Positions 8,097 through 15,578 of a DNA stretch of 64,000 bases are shown piece by piece. The position numbers and the translations under genes were made by a program. A model generated the notes under the pieces. The model worked only from the letters and a program-made list of their open reading frames with translations, did not search any database and was not told the DNA's origin. Every line of letters starts with the position of its first letter. The first letter of the stretch is position 1. Origin of the DNA: Arthrobacter sp. 9V (GTDB lineage Bacteria; Actinomycetota; Actinomycetes; Actinomycetales; Micrococcaceae); contig NZ_LR732912.1 of assembly GCF_902506065.1 (NCBI RefSeq), positions 3,563,406-3,627,405 on the forward strand, read 5' to 3'.

Positions 8097-9230
8097 CTAT
8101 ACGGCAATCACCTCGAGGGCATCCTCCACCGTGTCCACCAGGAAGATCTTCTCCGCCATCGGCTTCCCGGCCGCCAGGCTCTGCAACATGGGCCAAGCAG
8201 GATATGTCCGTTCCCAGTGTTCACGCCCCACCAGCACCATGGGCGTGATGGTCTCCGGGGCCCCGTAAAAGTTCTCGCACGCATCCTGGAAGATCTCCTG
8301 GACTGTTCCTGCGGCGCCCGGGAGGAACACGATTCCGCCGTTGCAAAGCTCCAAAAGGATGGCCTCCCGGATGGCGTTGGCAAAGTACTTGGCAATGTGG
8401 GTGGCGAACAGGTTGGGCGGCTCGTGGCCGTAGAACCACGTGGGAATGCCGAGCGTCGGGGTACCGTCCGGATAGCGTTCGACGACGGCGGCTGCTTGCC
8501 GCGCCCAAGCCGTGACCGAGGGCCTGAACCCCGGCACCCCGGCGAGCGTTTCAAGCACGGCGGCAGTATCGGCGTCGGGCAGTCCGCTCAAGTAGGCTCC
8601 CAGGTTGGCCGCTTCCATGGCCCCGGGGCCTCCACCCGTGGCTACCGTAAAACCGGCTTGGGCCAGCAACCGTCCCAGCTGGGCGGCGTCGGCGAACTCC
8701 TCGGTGCCTCGTTGCGCCGCATGCCCGCCCATCACACCCACCAGTTTGGTACCGGAGAATGCGCCGTGCTCCAGCAACTCATCCAGGGCATCGCCGATTG
8801 CGTGGTCATGCAGGGCTGCGGCGAGCGTGGTGTCCAGGCTTCCGCGTTGCCCGGGCAGGATGCTCCATTGGTATACACGGGCGTCCAGGGTGGATTCGTA
8901 TTCTGTGGAGGAAATGTCCGCGTACAGTTCAGCGGCTGTGTAAACGCTGCTGCGGTAGGGATTGAACGGAACATTGTGGAGCTTGGGGAAGATCAGCGCC
9001 CCGCGGCTGCGGAGGCTTTCCTCCACGCCGTCATCGAACGTACACCCCAGGAAGATCGCTCCTTGTGGGTCCAGCGCTTTGAGCTCCTGTGAGTGGCCTC
9101 GCAAGTCCAGCGACTGCGCATGCCAACCTTGCATGGACGCGGCCCCTGCCCCGACTAAACGGCTGAAATGCGCCACGCTTTCAACATCCAGCGTTCGGGG
9201 ACTCGGGTTCAAAGCTCCGGAGCGATTCAT
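8097..9230 (-). CDS. LOG-family (lysine-decarboxylase-like fold) nucleotide-binding protein
   Basis: This is a 377-residue protein. The C-terminal two-thirds carry the LOG/Rossmann signature: TVATGGGPGAMEAANLGAYL near residue 210 and the PGAAGTVQEIFQD form of the PGGxGT-E motif near residue 315. Family members include cytokinin-activating phosphoribohydrolases and nucleotide 5'-monophosphate nucleosidases. This one is longer than the classic ~200-residue LOG enzymes, with an extra N-terminal region. It is likely an NMP-processing enzyme; exact activity is unknown. It is transcribed alone, convergent to the metzincin-like pair. Confidence 0.75.
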   Translation of the reverse strand: MNRSGALNPSPRTLDVESVAHFSRLVGAGAASMQGWHAQSLDLRGHSQELKALDPQGAIFLGCTFDDGVEESLRSRGALIFPKLHNVPFNPYRSSVYTAAELYADISSTEYESTLDARVYQWSILPGQRGSLDTTLAAALHDHAIGDALDELLEHGAFSGTKLVGVMGGHAAQRGTEEFADAAQLGRLLAQAGFTVATGGGPGAMEAANLGAYLSGLPDADTAAVLETLAGVPGFRPSVTAWARQAAAVVERYPDGTPTLGIPTWFYGHEPPNLFATHIAKYFANAIREAILLELCNGGIVFLPGAAGTVQEIFQDACENFYGAPETITPMVLVGREHWERTYPAWPMLQSLAAGKPMAEKIFLVDTVEDALEVIAV

Positions 9231-9428
9231 GGTTTCAGCGTAGTGGTGCCGTGAAAATTTGCCGGAACACTACCCACGGGCCGGCCGCGGGAGTACAGTA
9301 GCGCTCACTGCATCGCTTTCACGCCGGATTCAGGTGGAAGCTGCGAATAACTCAATTCGAAATGACGTCCTGGGGGCGTCGTAAGTTTGCCGGCTGGGGG
9401 GCCCAACATCTGCTCAAGGAGCATGGTT

Positions 9429-12362
9429 GTGGACCGTCCAAAATACGCCAGTCGTCATACTCGACTCACATTTATCAGCACCCGTTCACTCACCCGGCGG
9501 ATCCTCGGATTCCTGCTGGGTTTCTCTGTTGCCCTTTCCTCTCTCGTCTTCGGTTTTGCCGCGCCCGCCTCGGCAGCCGTACCTCCTTGTTCCGGGACCG
9601 GCGGTGCGCAGCAGATTGTGGCTCACACCGATGATGACCTGATCTTCATCAGCCCGGACTTCATGCGGGACATCCAGGCCAAGCGCTGCGTCCAGACCAT
9701 CTACGTCACAGCAGGGGAAGCCGGCGAAGGGCAATCCTACTGGGGCGGCCTGGAGGACGGCATCAGGTCCAGTTATGCCATGATGGCCGGGGTAGCCAAC
9801 GCTTGGACAGCTTCGGACGCCGGCGTTCCTGAGCGGGCACTGACCGTTTACACACTCAATGCCGCTCCCAATGTTTCCGTGGTTTTCCTGCGGCTTCCGG
9901 ACGGCTTTCCCAACGGGAACGGGAGCAGCCGCTACAACGGCCAGAGCATCCTCAAACTGTGGGACGGCCGCATTTCCACCATCCGCCCCGTTGATGGATC
10001 TGCCACGTACACAAAGGCGCAACTCCAAAGCGTGCTGAACCGGTTCGTGGCCAACTTCAAACCCACAACGTTCCGTACCCAGGACTGGACCGGCAATTTC
10101 ACCACTCCCTATGACCACAGCGACCACTGGGCGGCAGCAAAATTCGGACAGCTTGCCACCCGCGCCTACACCGGTCCGCACACCTCCTCCGCTTACGACG
10201 CGTACGTGATTGACGAATACGCCCAGAACGTCACAGGGGCAGAACTGACCAGCAAGGTGAACACGTTCAGGCGCTTCGCTGAGTTTGATGAGTACCTCTG
10301 CGGCAACATCTGCCCGGATACGCCCTACAGCGATTGGCTCAAACGGCAATACATCACTGCGATCGAATGGACCGGCAACGCAGCGAAATCCGCGGGAACC
10401 ACGGTGTCGGCGTCTTCTCAAAAGGCCTCGGCACAAGGTCCGGAGAAGGCACGGGATGGCTACGCCTGGGGCACTCCCATGGACGCCAACCGCGAGTGGG
10501 TCACCAACGGCGGCAAAGCAGGCAGCTGGATTCAATACAACTTCTCCCCCGCACGAACCATCAATGCTGCAACACTTTTTGACCGCCCGCTGCCCGGTGA
10601 CCAGGTAACCGGCGGAAATCTCACATTCTCCGATGGCAGCACTGTCCCGGTTCCAGCCCTGCCCAACAACGGCTCAGGTCTTACAGTGAACTTCCCTGCC
10701 AAGACGGTCAGCTCCGTCCGTTTCACCATCAGCTCTGTCAGCGGTACCACTACCAACGTGGGGCTGGCTGAATTCGAGGCACACATCACCGCCGACGTTG
10801 TTGCCCCGATCGTGACGCCCACGCCTGGGGCCGGAACGTACGACGTCGGTCAGAAGGTCACGCTTGCCGTGAACGAGCCCGCCACCATCTACTACACCGT
10901 GGACGGGTCTACGCCCACCACGGCGACGTCCACGAAGGTGACGTATCCGGCTACGGCAACCATCACTTTGGACGGGCCGAAGACCTTGAAGTACTTCGCG
11001 GTTGACACAGCGAACAACCCGTCCGCCGTTGTCACCCAGGCCTACTCCACAGGCCCTGACGTGACCAAGCCCGTGGTGACCGTCAACCCCGTGGGCGGCG
11101 CCTACGCCCCGGGCACCAGCATCACCCTGGCAGTTAACGAAGCCAACGCCGTGATCAAGTACACCAAGGACGGATCCGACCCAACTACCGCTGGCGTGGT
11201 GTACTCCTCAGCATCTCCGATCACCTTTGATGGCCCGGACCCAATGAGCCTGAAGTACTTCGCCACGGATCCGGCCGGAAACGCCTCGGAGGTCGTCACT
11301 CAGACGTACACCGTGCCGCCGGATACTACGGCTCCCGTGATCACGGCCAACCCCACCAGCCGTGCGCTGGCCAGCGGAGCAACCATCACCCTCTCCGCCA
11401 ATGAGCCGGGGGCAGCCATCTACTACACCACCAATGGCAACACGCCCACGGCAACGGAATCGGCCACGAATATCAAGTACTCGGCACCGATTGCCATGGG
11501 AACCTCAACCCTGAACCTGAAGTACATCGGGGTTGACGCCGCCGGCAACACCTCGGCTGTGGGTAACCAGACGTACACCGTCCCCGCAGCCGGACCGCCG
11601 TCGGCCCATGACTTCAACGGCGACGGCAAAGCCGATGTCCTGGCCTCCGATACCGCCGGAAACCTGTATCTGTACCCGGGCGACGGCACAGGCGGCCTCC
11701 TGGAACGGCAGCTGGCCCTGGCGGCACCGGCGTGGTCCACCGTCAATGAAACCATTACTCCCGGCGACTTCAACAAGGATGGCAAACCGGACCTGCTGGC
11801 CCGTGCCGGCGACGTCCTGTGGTTCTACCCGGGCGACGGCGGCGGAAGTTTCGGGGCCAGGGTCCAAGTGAGCACGGGCTGGAGCACCATGAGCCAGGTA
11901 TTCTCCCCCGGAGACTTCAGCGGCGATGGCATCCCGGATATCATCGCCCGGCGCAGCACCGGCGACCTGAGGCTCTACGAAGGAAACGGCACCGGCGGCC
12001 AGAGGACACCAACCACAATAGGAACCGGTTGGAATGTGATGAATGCAATTCTCAGCACAGGGGACTTTAATGGAGATGGAAAGGCAGACGTGCTGGCGCG
12101 ACGCACTGACACTGGCGCCCTCTGGCTCTACCCGGGAGATGGCACCCGCGGATGGCTCCAGTGGAAGCAGATCTCCACGGGTTGGGACAACAGAACATCG
12201 ATAGCCGGTCCCCGTGACCTCAACGGCGATGGCAGCAACGACGTCATAGGCCGCATCGGAGACACCCTGTGGCTGTACCCGGGCACGGGAAGCGGAGCGT
12301 TCGGCACCGCACCTCCCATCAGCCTCGGCACCGGTTGGCAGGCGTTGAAGATCATCGCCTAG
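9429..12362 (+). CDS. Large secreted PIG-L-family deacetylase with chitobiase-type and FG-GAP/VCBS repeats
   Basis: GTG 9429 is preferred because AAGGAG (9416-9421) lies 7 bases before it and the product then opens with a normal signal peptide cleaved after APASA near residue 49. The 977-residue secreted protein has five parts: a PIG-L/LmbE-like domain (about 60-300) with HTDDDLIF replacing the usual HPDDE, plus DHSDHWAA; an F5/8-type carbohydrate-binding-like region (325-455); three CHB_HEX_C_1-type repeats (465-720) of the form YYTxDGSTPT; and five FG-GAP/VCBS repeats (726-977) such as FNGDGKADVLA. It probably deacetylates an N-acetylated sugar in an external polymer. Substrate unknown. Confidence 0.82.
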   Translation: MDRPKYASRHTRLTFISTRSLTRRILGFLLGFSVALSSLVFGFAAPASAAVPPCSGTGGAQQIVAHTDDDLIFISPDFMRDIQAKRCVQTIYVTAGEAGEGQSYWGGLEDGIRSSYAMMAGVANAWTASDAGVPERALTVYTLNAAPNVSVVFLRLPDGFPNGNGSSRYNGQSILKLWDGRISTIRPVDGSATYTKAQLQSVLNRFVANFKPTTFRTQDWTGNFTTPYDHSDHWAAAKFGQLATRAYTGPHTSSAYDAYVIDEYAQNVTGAELTSKVNTFRRFAEFDEYLCGNICPDTPYSDWLKRQYITAIEWTGNAAKSAGTTVSASSQKASAQGPEKARDGYAWGTPMDANREWVTNGGKAGSWIQYNFSPARTINAATLFDRPLPGDQVTGGNLTFSDGSTVPVPALPNNGSGLTVNFPAKTVSSVRFTISSVSGTTTNVGLAEFEAHITADVVAPIVTPTPGAGTYDVGQKVTLAVNEPATIYYTVDGSTPTTATSTKVTYPATATITLDGPKTLKYFAVDTANNPSAVVTQAYSTGPDVTKPVVTVNPVGGAYAPGTSITLAVNEANAVIKYTKDGSDPTTAGVVYSSASPITFDGPDPMSLKYFATDPAGNASEVVTQTYTVPPDTTAPVITANPTSRALASGATITLSANEPGAAIYYTTNGNTPTATESATNIKYSAPIAMGTSTLNLKYIGVDAAGNTSAVGNQTYTVPAAGPPSAHDFNGDGKADVLASDTAGNLYLYPGDGTGGLLERQLALAAPAWSTVNETITPGDFNKDGKPDLLARAGDVLWFYPGDGGGSFGARVQVSTGWSTMSQVFSPGDFSGDGIPDIIARRSTGDLRLYEGNGTGGQRTPTTIGTGWNVMNAILSTGDFNGDGKADVLARRTDTGALWLYPGDGTRGWLQWKQISTGWDNRTSIAGPRDLNGDGSNDVIGRIGDTLWLYPGTGSGAFGTAPPISLGTGWQALKIIA

Positions 12363-12436
12363 CCAGCCCCATGGACCTGGCGCGGGTCGGAGTTTTCCCC
12401 CAGACTCTTCGGCCCGCGTCAGCCACGTTAAAACAA

Positions 12437-12500
12437 CAACGCGGGGTCACTTTGGGCCCGTTCCGTTGGTTGGAACGGGCTGTAAGTGACCCCGCGTTGC
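12437..12500. terminator. Bidirectional intrinsic terminator
   Basis: Perfect 16-bp arms (12437-12452 and 12484-12499) and an inner 8-bp stem close on a short loop. TTTTATT follows on the plus strand, and a T-rich run follows the other arm on the minus strand. It separates the convergent PIG-L gene and sucD. Confidence 0.85.
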
Positions 12501-12512
12501 TTTTATTGGAAC

Positions 12513-13415
12513 CTAGAGCGTTGCGAAAACTTCGCGCAGCAGCTTGGCGGTTTCGGACGGCGTCTTGCCGACCTTCACGCCTGCGGCTTCGAGAGCTTCC
12601 TTCTTGGCCTGTGCGGTGCCTGCGGAGCCGGACACGATGGCGCCTGCGTGGCCCATGGTCTTGCCCTCGGGAGCCGTGAAGCCGGCAACGTAACCTACAA
12701 CAGGCTTGGTGACGTTGGCCTTGATGTAATCAGCTGCACGCTCTTCAGCGTCGCCACCGATTTCACCAATCATGACGATTGCCTTGGTTTCGGGGTCAGC
12801 TTCGAACGCAGCCAGGGCGTCGATGTGCGTGGTGCCGATGACGGGGTCGCCACCGATGCCGATCGCGGTGGAGAAGCCGAGGTCGCGAAGTTCATACATC
12901 ATCTGGTAGGTCAAGGTACCGGACTTGGAAACAAGGCCGATAGGGCCCTTGCCCGTGATGTTCGCCGGGGTGATGCCAACCAGGGCTTCGCCCGGGGTGA
13001 TGATGCCGGGGCAGTTCGGTCCGATGATGCGGGTGATCTGCTTGCCGTCAGCGTCCACCTTGGACTGGGCGAGTGCCCAGAATTCGGCGGAGTCCTGAAC
13101 CGGAACGCCTTCGGTGATGACAACAACGAGGCCGATGCCGGCTTCGATTGCTTCAACAACAGCATCCTTGGTGAATGCCGGCGGAACGAAGACGATGGAG
13201 ACGTCGGCGCCGGTTTCAGCGATGGCTTCCTTGACGGTGCCGAAGACGTTGATTTCCTTGTCGCCGTGCAGGACCGTGGTGCCGGCCTTGCGGGCGTTGA
13301 CGCCACCAACAATGTTGGTGCCGGCCTTGAGCATCAGGGCGGTGTGCTTGGTGCCCTCGCCGCCGGTGATGCCCTGAACGATGACTTTGGAGTCCTTGTT
13401 GAGGTAGATAGACAT
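12513..13415 (-). CDS. sucD: Succinate-CoA ligase (ADP-forming) subunit alpha
   Basis: This is a 300-residue protein of the normal SucD length. It starts MSIYLNKDSKVIVQGITGGE with the CoA-binding Rossmann loop. The catalytic phosphohistidine region is in the C-terminal half, where GKTMGHAGAIVSGSAGTAQA carries the active His. With SucC it makes ATP or GTP from succinyl-CoA in the TCA cycle. AGGGAC precedes the ATG. It lies 12 bp behind sucC and ends at a bidirectional terminator, so the two form an operon. Confidence 0.97.
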   Translation of the reverse strand: MSIYLNKDSKVIVQGITGGEGTKHTALMLKAGTNIVGGVNARKAGTTVLHGDKEINVFGTVKEAIAETGADVSIVFVPPAFTKDAVVEAIEAGIGLVVVITEGVPVQDSAEFWALAQSKVDADGKQITRIIGPNCPGIITPGEALVGITPANITGKGPIGLVSKSGTLTYQMMYELRDLGFSTAIGIGGDPVIGTTHIDALAAFEADPETKAIVMIGEIGGDAEERAADYIKANVTKPVVGYVAGFTAPEGKTMGHAGAIVSGSAGTAQAKKEALEAAGVKVGKTPSETAKLLREVFATL

Positions 13416-13427
13416 TGTCGCGTCCCT

Positions 13428-14597
13428 TTACTTAGCTGCGTTGGCGAGCTCGGCGGCCTTGTCGGCGCCCTCGTCCATGGTGGCGGCCAGTGTAACCAGC
13501 GGGTGGTTGGCCTCGGTCAGGATGCGGCGGCCTTCCTCAACGTTGTTGCCGTCGAGGCGAACTACCAGCGGCTTGTTCGCGGAGGAACCGAGCTCAGCCA
13601 GTGCCCCGACGATGCCCTTGGCAACTGCGTCACAAGCGGTGATGCCACCGAAGACGTTCACGAACACGCTCTTGACCTGGGAGTCACCCAGGATGACGTC
13701 CAGACCGTTGGCCATGACCTCAGCGGAAGCTCCACCGCCGATGTCCAGGAAGTTGGCGGGCTTCACGTTGCCGTGGTTTTCGCCGGCGTAAGCAACAACG
13801 TCCAAAGTGGACATCACAAGACCGGCGCCGTTGCCGATGATGCCTACTTCGCCGTCAAGCTTGACGTAGTTGAGGTCCTGCGCCTTGGCCTTGGCTTCCA
13901 GCGGGTCAGCTGCGTCCTTGTCTTCCAGCGTGGCGTGGTGCACGTGGCGGAAGTCAGCGTTCTCGTCCAGGGAAACCTTGCCGTCGAGGGCAACAATCTC
14001 GCCGGCGCCGGTGCGTACCAGCGGGTTGACCTCAACCAGGGTTGCGTCTTCCTTCTTGAAGACGTCCCAGAGCTTCAGAATGACATCGGCCACTTTGCCG
14101 CGCAGTTCTTCAGCGAAACCTGCAGCTGCAACGATCTCGTCAGCCTTTGCCTGATCGATGCCCACGGCGGGGTCGATGGCGATCTTGGCCAGGGCCTCGG
14201 GACGCTCAACGGCAAGCTGTTCGATTTCCATGCCGCCTTCAACCGAGCACATAGCCAGGTAGTTGCGGTTGGCGCGGTCCAGGAGGACCGAGAAGTAGAA
14301 TTCCTCGGCGATGTCTGCACCCTGGGCGATCATCACCTTGTTGACGGTGTGGCCCTTGATGTCCATGCCCAGGATGTTGGTGGAGTGCTCAAGTGCCTCT
14401 TCGGCAGTCTTGGCAACCTTGACGCCGCCAGCCTTGCCGCGGCCACCAACCTTAACCTGTGCCTTGACGACAGTTACGCCGCCGATCTTCTCGGCAGCTG
14501 CCTTTGCTTCTTCAGGAGTGTGCGCCACGATGCCAGCGAGCACGGGTACACCGTGCGCCTCGAACATATCGCGCGCCTGATATTCAAACAGGTCCAC
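13428..14597 (-). CDS. sucC: Succinate-CoA ligase (ADP-forming) subunit beta
   Basis: This is a 389-residue protein starting MDLFEYQARDMFEAHGVPVL, with the ATP-grasp fold (VKAQVKVGGRGKAGGVKVAK) and the GGASAEVMANGL CoA-ligase motif in the C-terminal domain. It is the nucleotide-binding partner of SucD. It is first in a two-gene operon. The 273-bp region upstream (14598-14870) should contain its promoter, but I could not pick a convincing -35/-10 pair. Confidence 0.97.
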   Translation of the reverse strand: MDLFEYQARDMFEAHGVPVLAGIVAHTPEEAKAAAEKIGGVTVVKAQVKVGGRGKAGGVKVAKTAEEALEHSTNILGMDIKGHTVNKVMIAQGADIAEEFYFSVLLDRANRNYLAMCSVEGGMEIEQLAVERPEALAKIAIDPAVGIDQAKADEIVAAAGFAEELRGKVADVILKLWDVFKKEDATLVEVNPLVRTGAGEIVALDGKVSLDENADFRHVHHATLEDKDAADPLEAKAKAQDLNYVKLDGEVGIIGNGAGLVMSTLDVVAYAGENHGNVKPANFLDIGGGASAEVMANGLDVILGDSQVKSVFVNVFGGITACDAVAKGIVGALAELGSSANKPLVVRLDGNNVEEGRRILTEANHPLVTLAATMDEGADKAAELANAAK

Positions 14598-14806
14598 GGT
14601 TTAGTGTCCTTCTACGTCGAAGTAGTTTTCTGTTCAGCCGGGAACCGCGATGACCGCGATAGCCAGCTGCGGAGAGTACGCGGTAACAACCAGGATTGAA
14701 GCCGGTCACATTGCGTAAGGTCCTCTCGGAACTTTAGCCCTTTGAGGAGTCCCGCCAGCTACACACTACCTGTTAAGTGAGTAACCTTACACTTCTATGG
14801 GCTGTA

Positions 14807-14833
14807 GAAAACCCGCAGAAAGACGCGGTTTTT
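14807..14833 (-). terminator. Probable terminator of the lipoprotein gene
   Basis: A short hairpin (AAACCGC with GCGGGTT on the minus strand) is followed by TTTTC, about 40 bases after the stop of the minus-strand lipoprotein gene. The stem is short, so confidence is moderate. Confidence 0.5.
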
Positions 14834-14870
14834 GGGCCGTTGACCAGCTGTTCAAGGGCCTTCGAGACGC

Positions 14871-15578
14871 TTATTTGAGGTTCCCCGTGACTGTTTTTCC
14901 GCCGTCGGAAATCAACTGGTAACCCTCGCGGGTGACGAAGAATGCCACGCCACCGGAGACATTTCCGCAAGCAACGCCGCCGTTGTAGGCCGAACACCGC
15001 AGACCGTTGCGCTCAATGTTCTGCCCTTCGGGCAACTCACGGAGCTTGGAGACCGGACCTTCCCGGCTGCCCTTCGGCCCGAACTCCGACTCCATTTGTG
15101 TTACGCCGGAACGACACGAGCCGTAGACTGCCTTCTCCGGAGTCAGGAGCACAGTCCCGCCAAGGTATCCAAGGCCGGTTCCAGCGCAGTCATCAGCGAT
15201 GTCGCCGGGATCAGGGGCGGCGTACTTCGCCAGCTCACAATGAACCACAGGAACAACGGCAAACTTGTTGTTGGCGGCATCCGAGTAGGAGTTGGCCTCA
15301 TAGGGCAGATTGAGGTGCCCGCCCCGCGAGGACGTCATGGCGCACACAATGTTCTTATCAGCCGTGAGGAACGCGGTGACATCCTCGCCGGCGGACAGGG
15401 TGGTCTGCCCGGTGACAGGAACCTGTTGCAGTTGTTCAAGCGGCGGCAACGGGGCCGGAGTGACATAGTCAGGATCTTTGGTGGCGAAGGAGCACCCCGC
15501 CGCCAGCACCATGATCAAAGCGGCCAGGATCGCCCAAAGAGTCCGTCGCATGCCCCTTATTATGCCGTGCGGTTTCAC
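14871..15578 (-). CDS. Putative lipoprotein of unknown function
   Basis: From GTG 15578 the product has 235 residues; from the in-frame ATG at 15551 it has 226. The lipobox LAAGC follows a hydrophobic segment (LWAILAALIMVL), so the protein should be lipid-anchored outside the membrane. Four further cysteines (in NIVCAMT, VHCELAK, DDCAGTG, GSCRSG) and two near the C-terminus (LRCSAYNGG, ACGNVSGG) suggest disulfides. The GTG overlaps the pcrA stop (GTGA), pointing to translational coupling, whereas the ATG gives a more usual signal-peptide length. No domain is recognised. Confidence 0.75.
   Translation of the reverse strand: MKPHGIIRGMRRTLWAILAALIMVLAAGCSFATKDPDYVTPAPLPPLEQLQQVPVTGQTTLSAGEDVTAFLTADKNIVCAMTSSRGGHLNLPYEANSYSDAANNKFAVVPVVHCELAKYAAPDPGDIADDCAGTGLGYLGGTVLLTPEKAVYGSCRSGVTQMESEFGPKGSREGPVSKLRELPEGQNIERNGLRCSAYNGGVACGNVSGGVAFFVTREGYQLISDGGKTVTGNLK

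Noticed and set aside
9387..9428. Longer start for the PIG-L protein
   Set aside because: AAGGAG is correctly placed only for GTG 9429, and the product then starts with a normal signal peptide.
12486..14699. Very long plus-strand open frame of 737 codons opposite sucD and sucC
   Set aside because: Both minus-strand genes are unmistakable SucD and SucC. The opposite frame is open because GC-rich third positions suppress stops, and it has no recognisable domain or ribosome-binding site.
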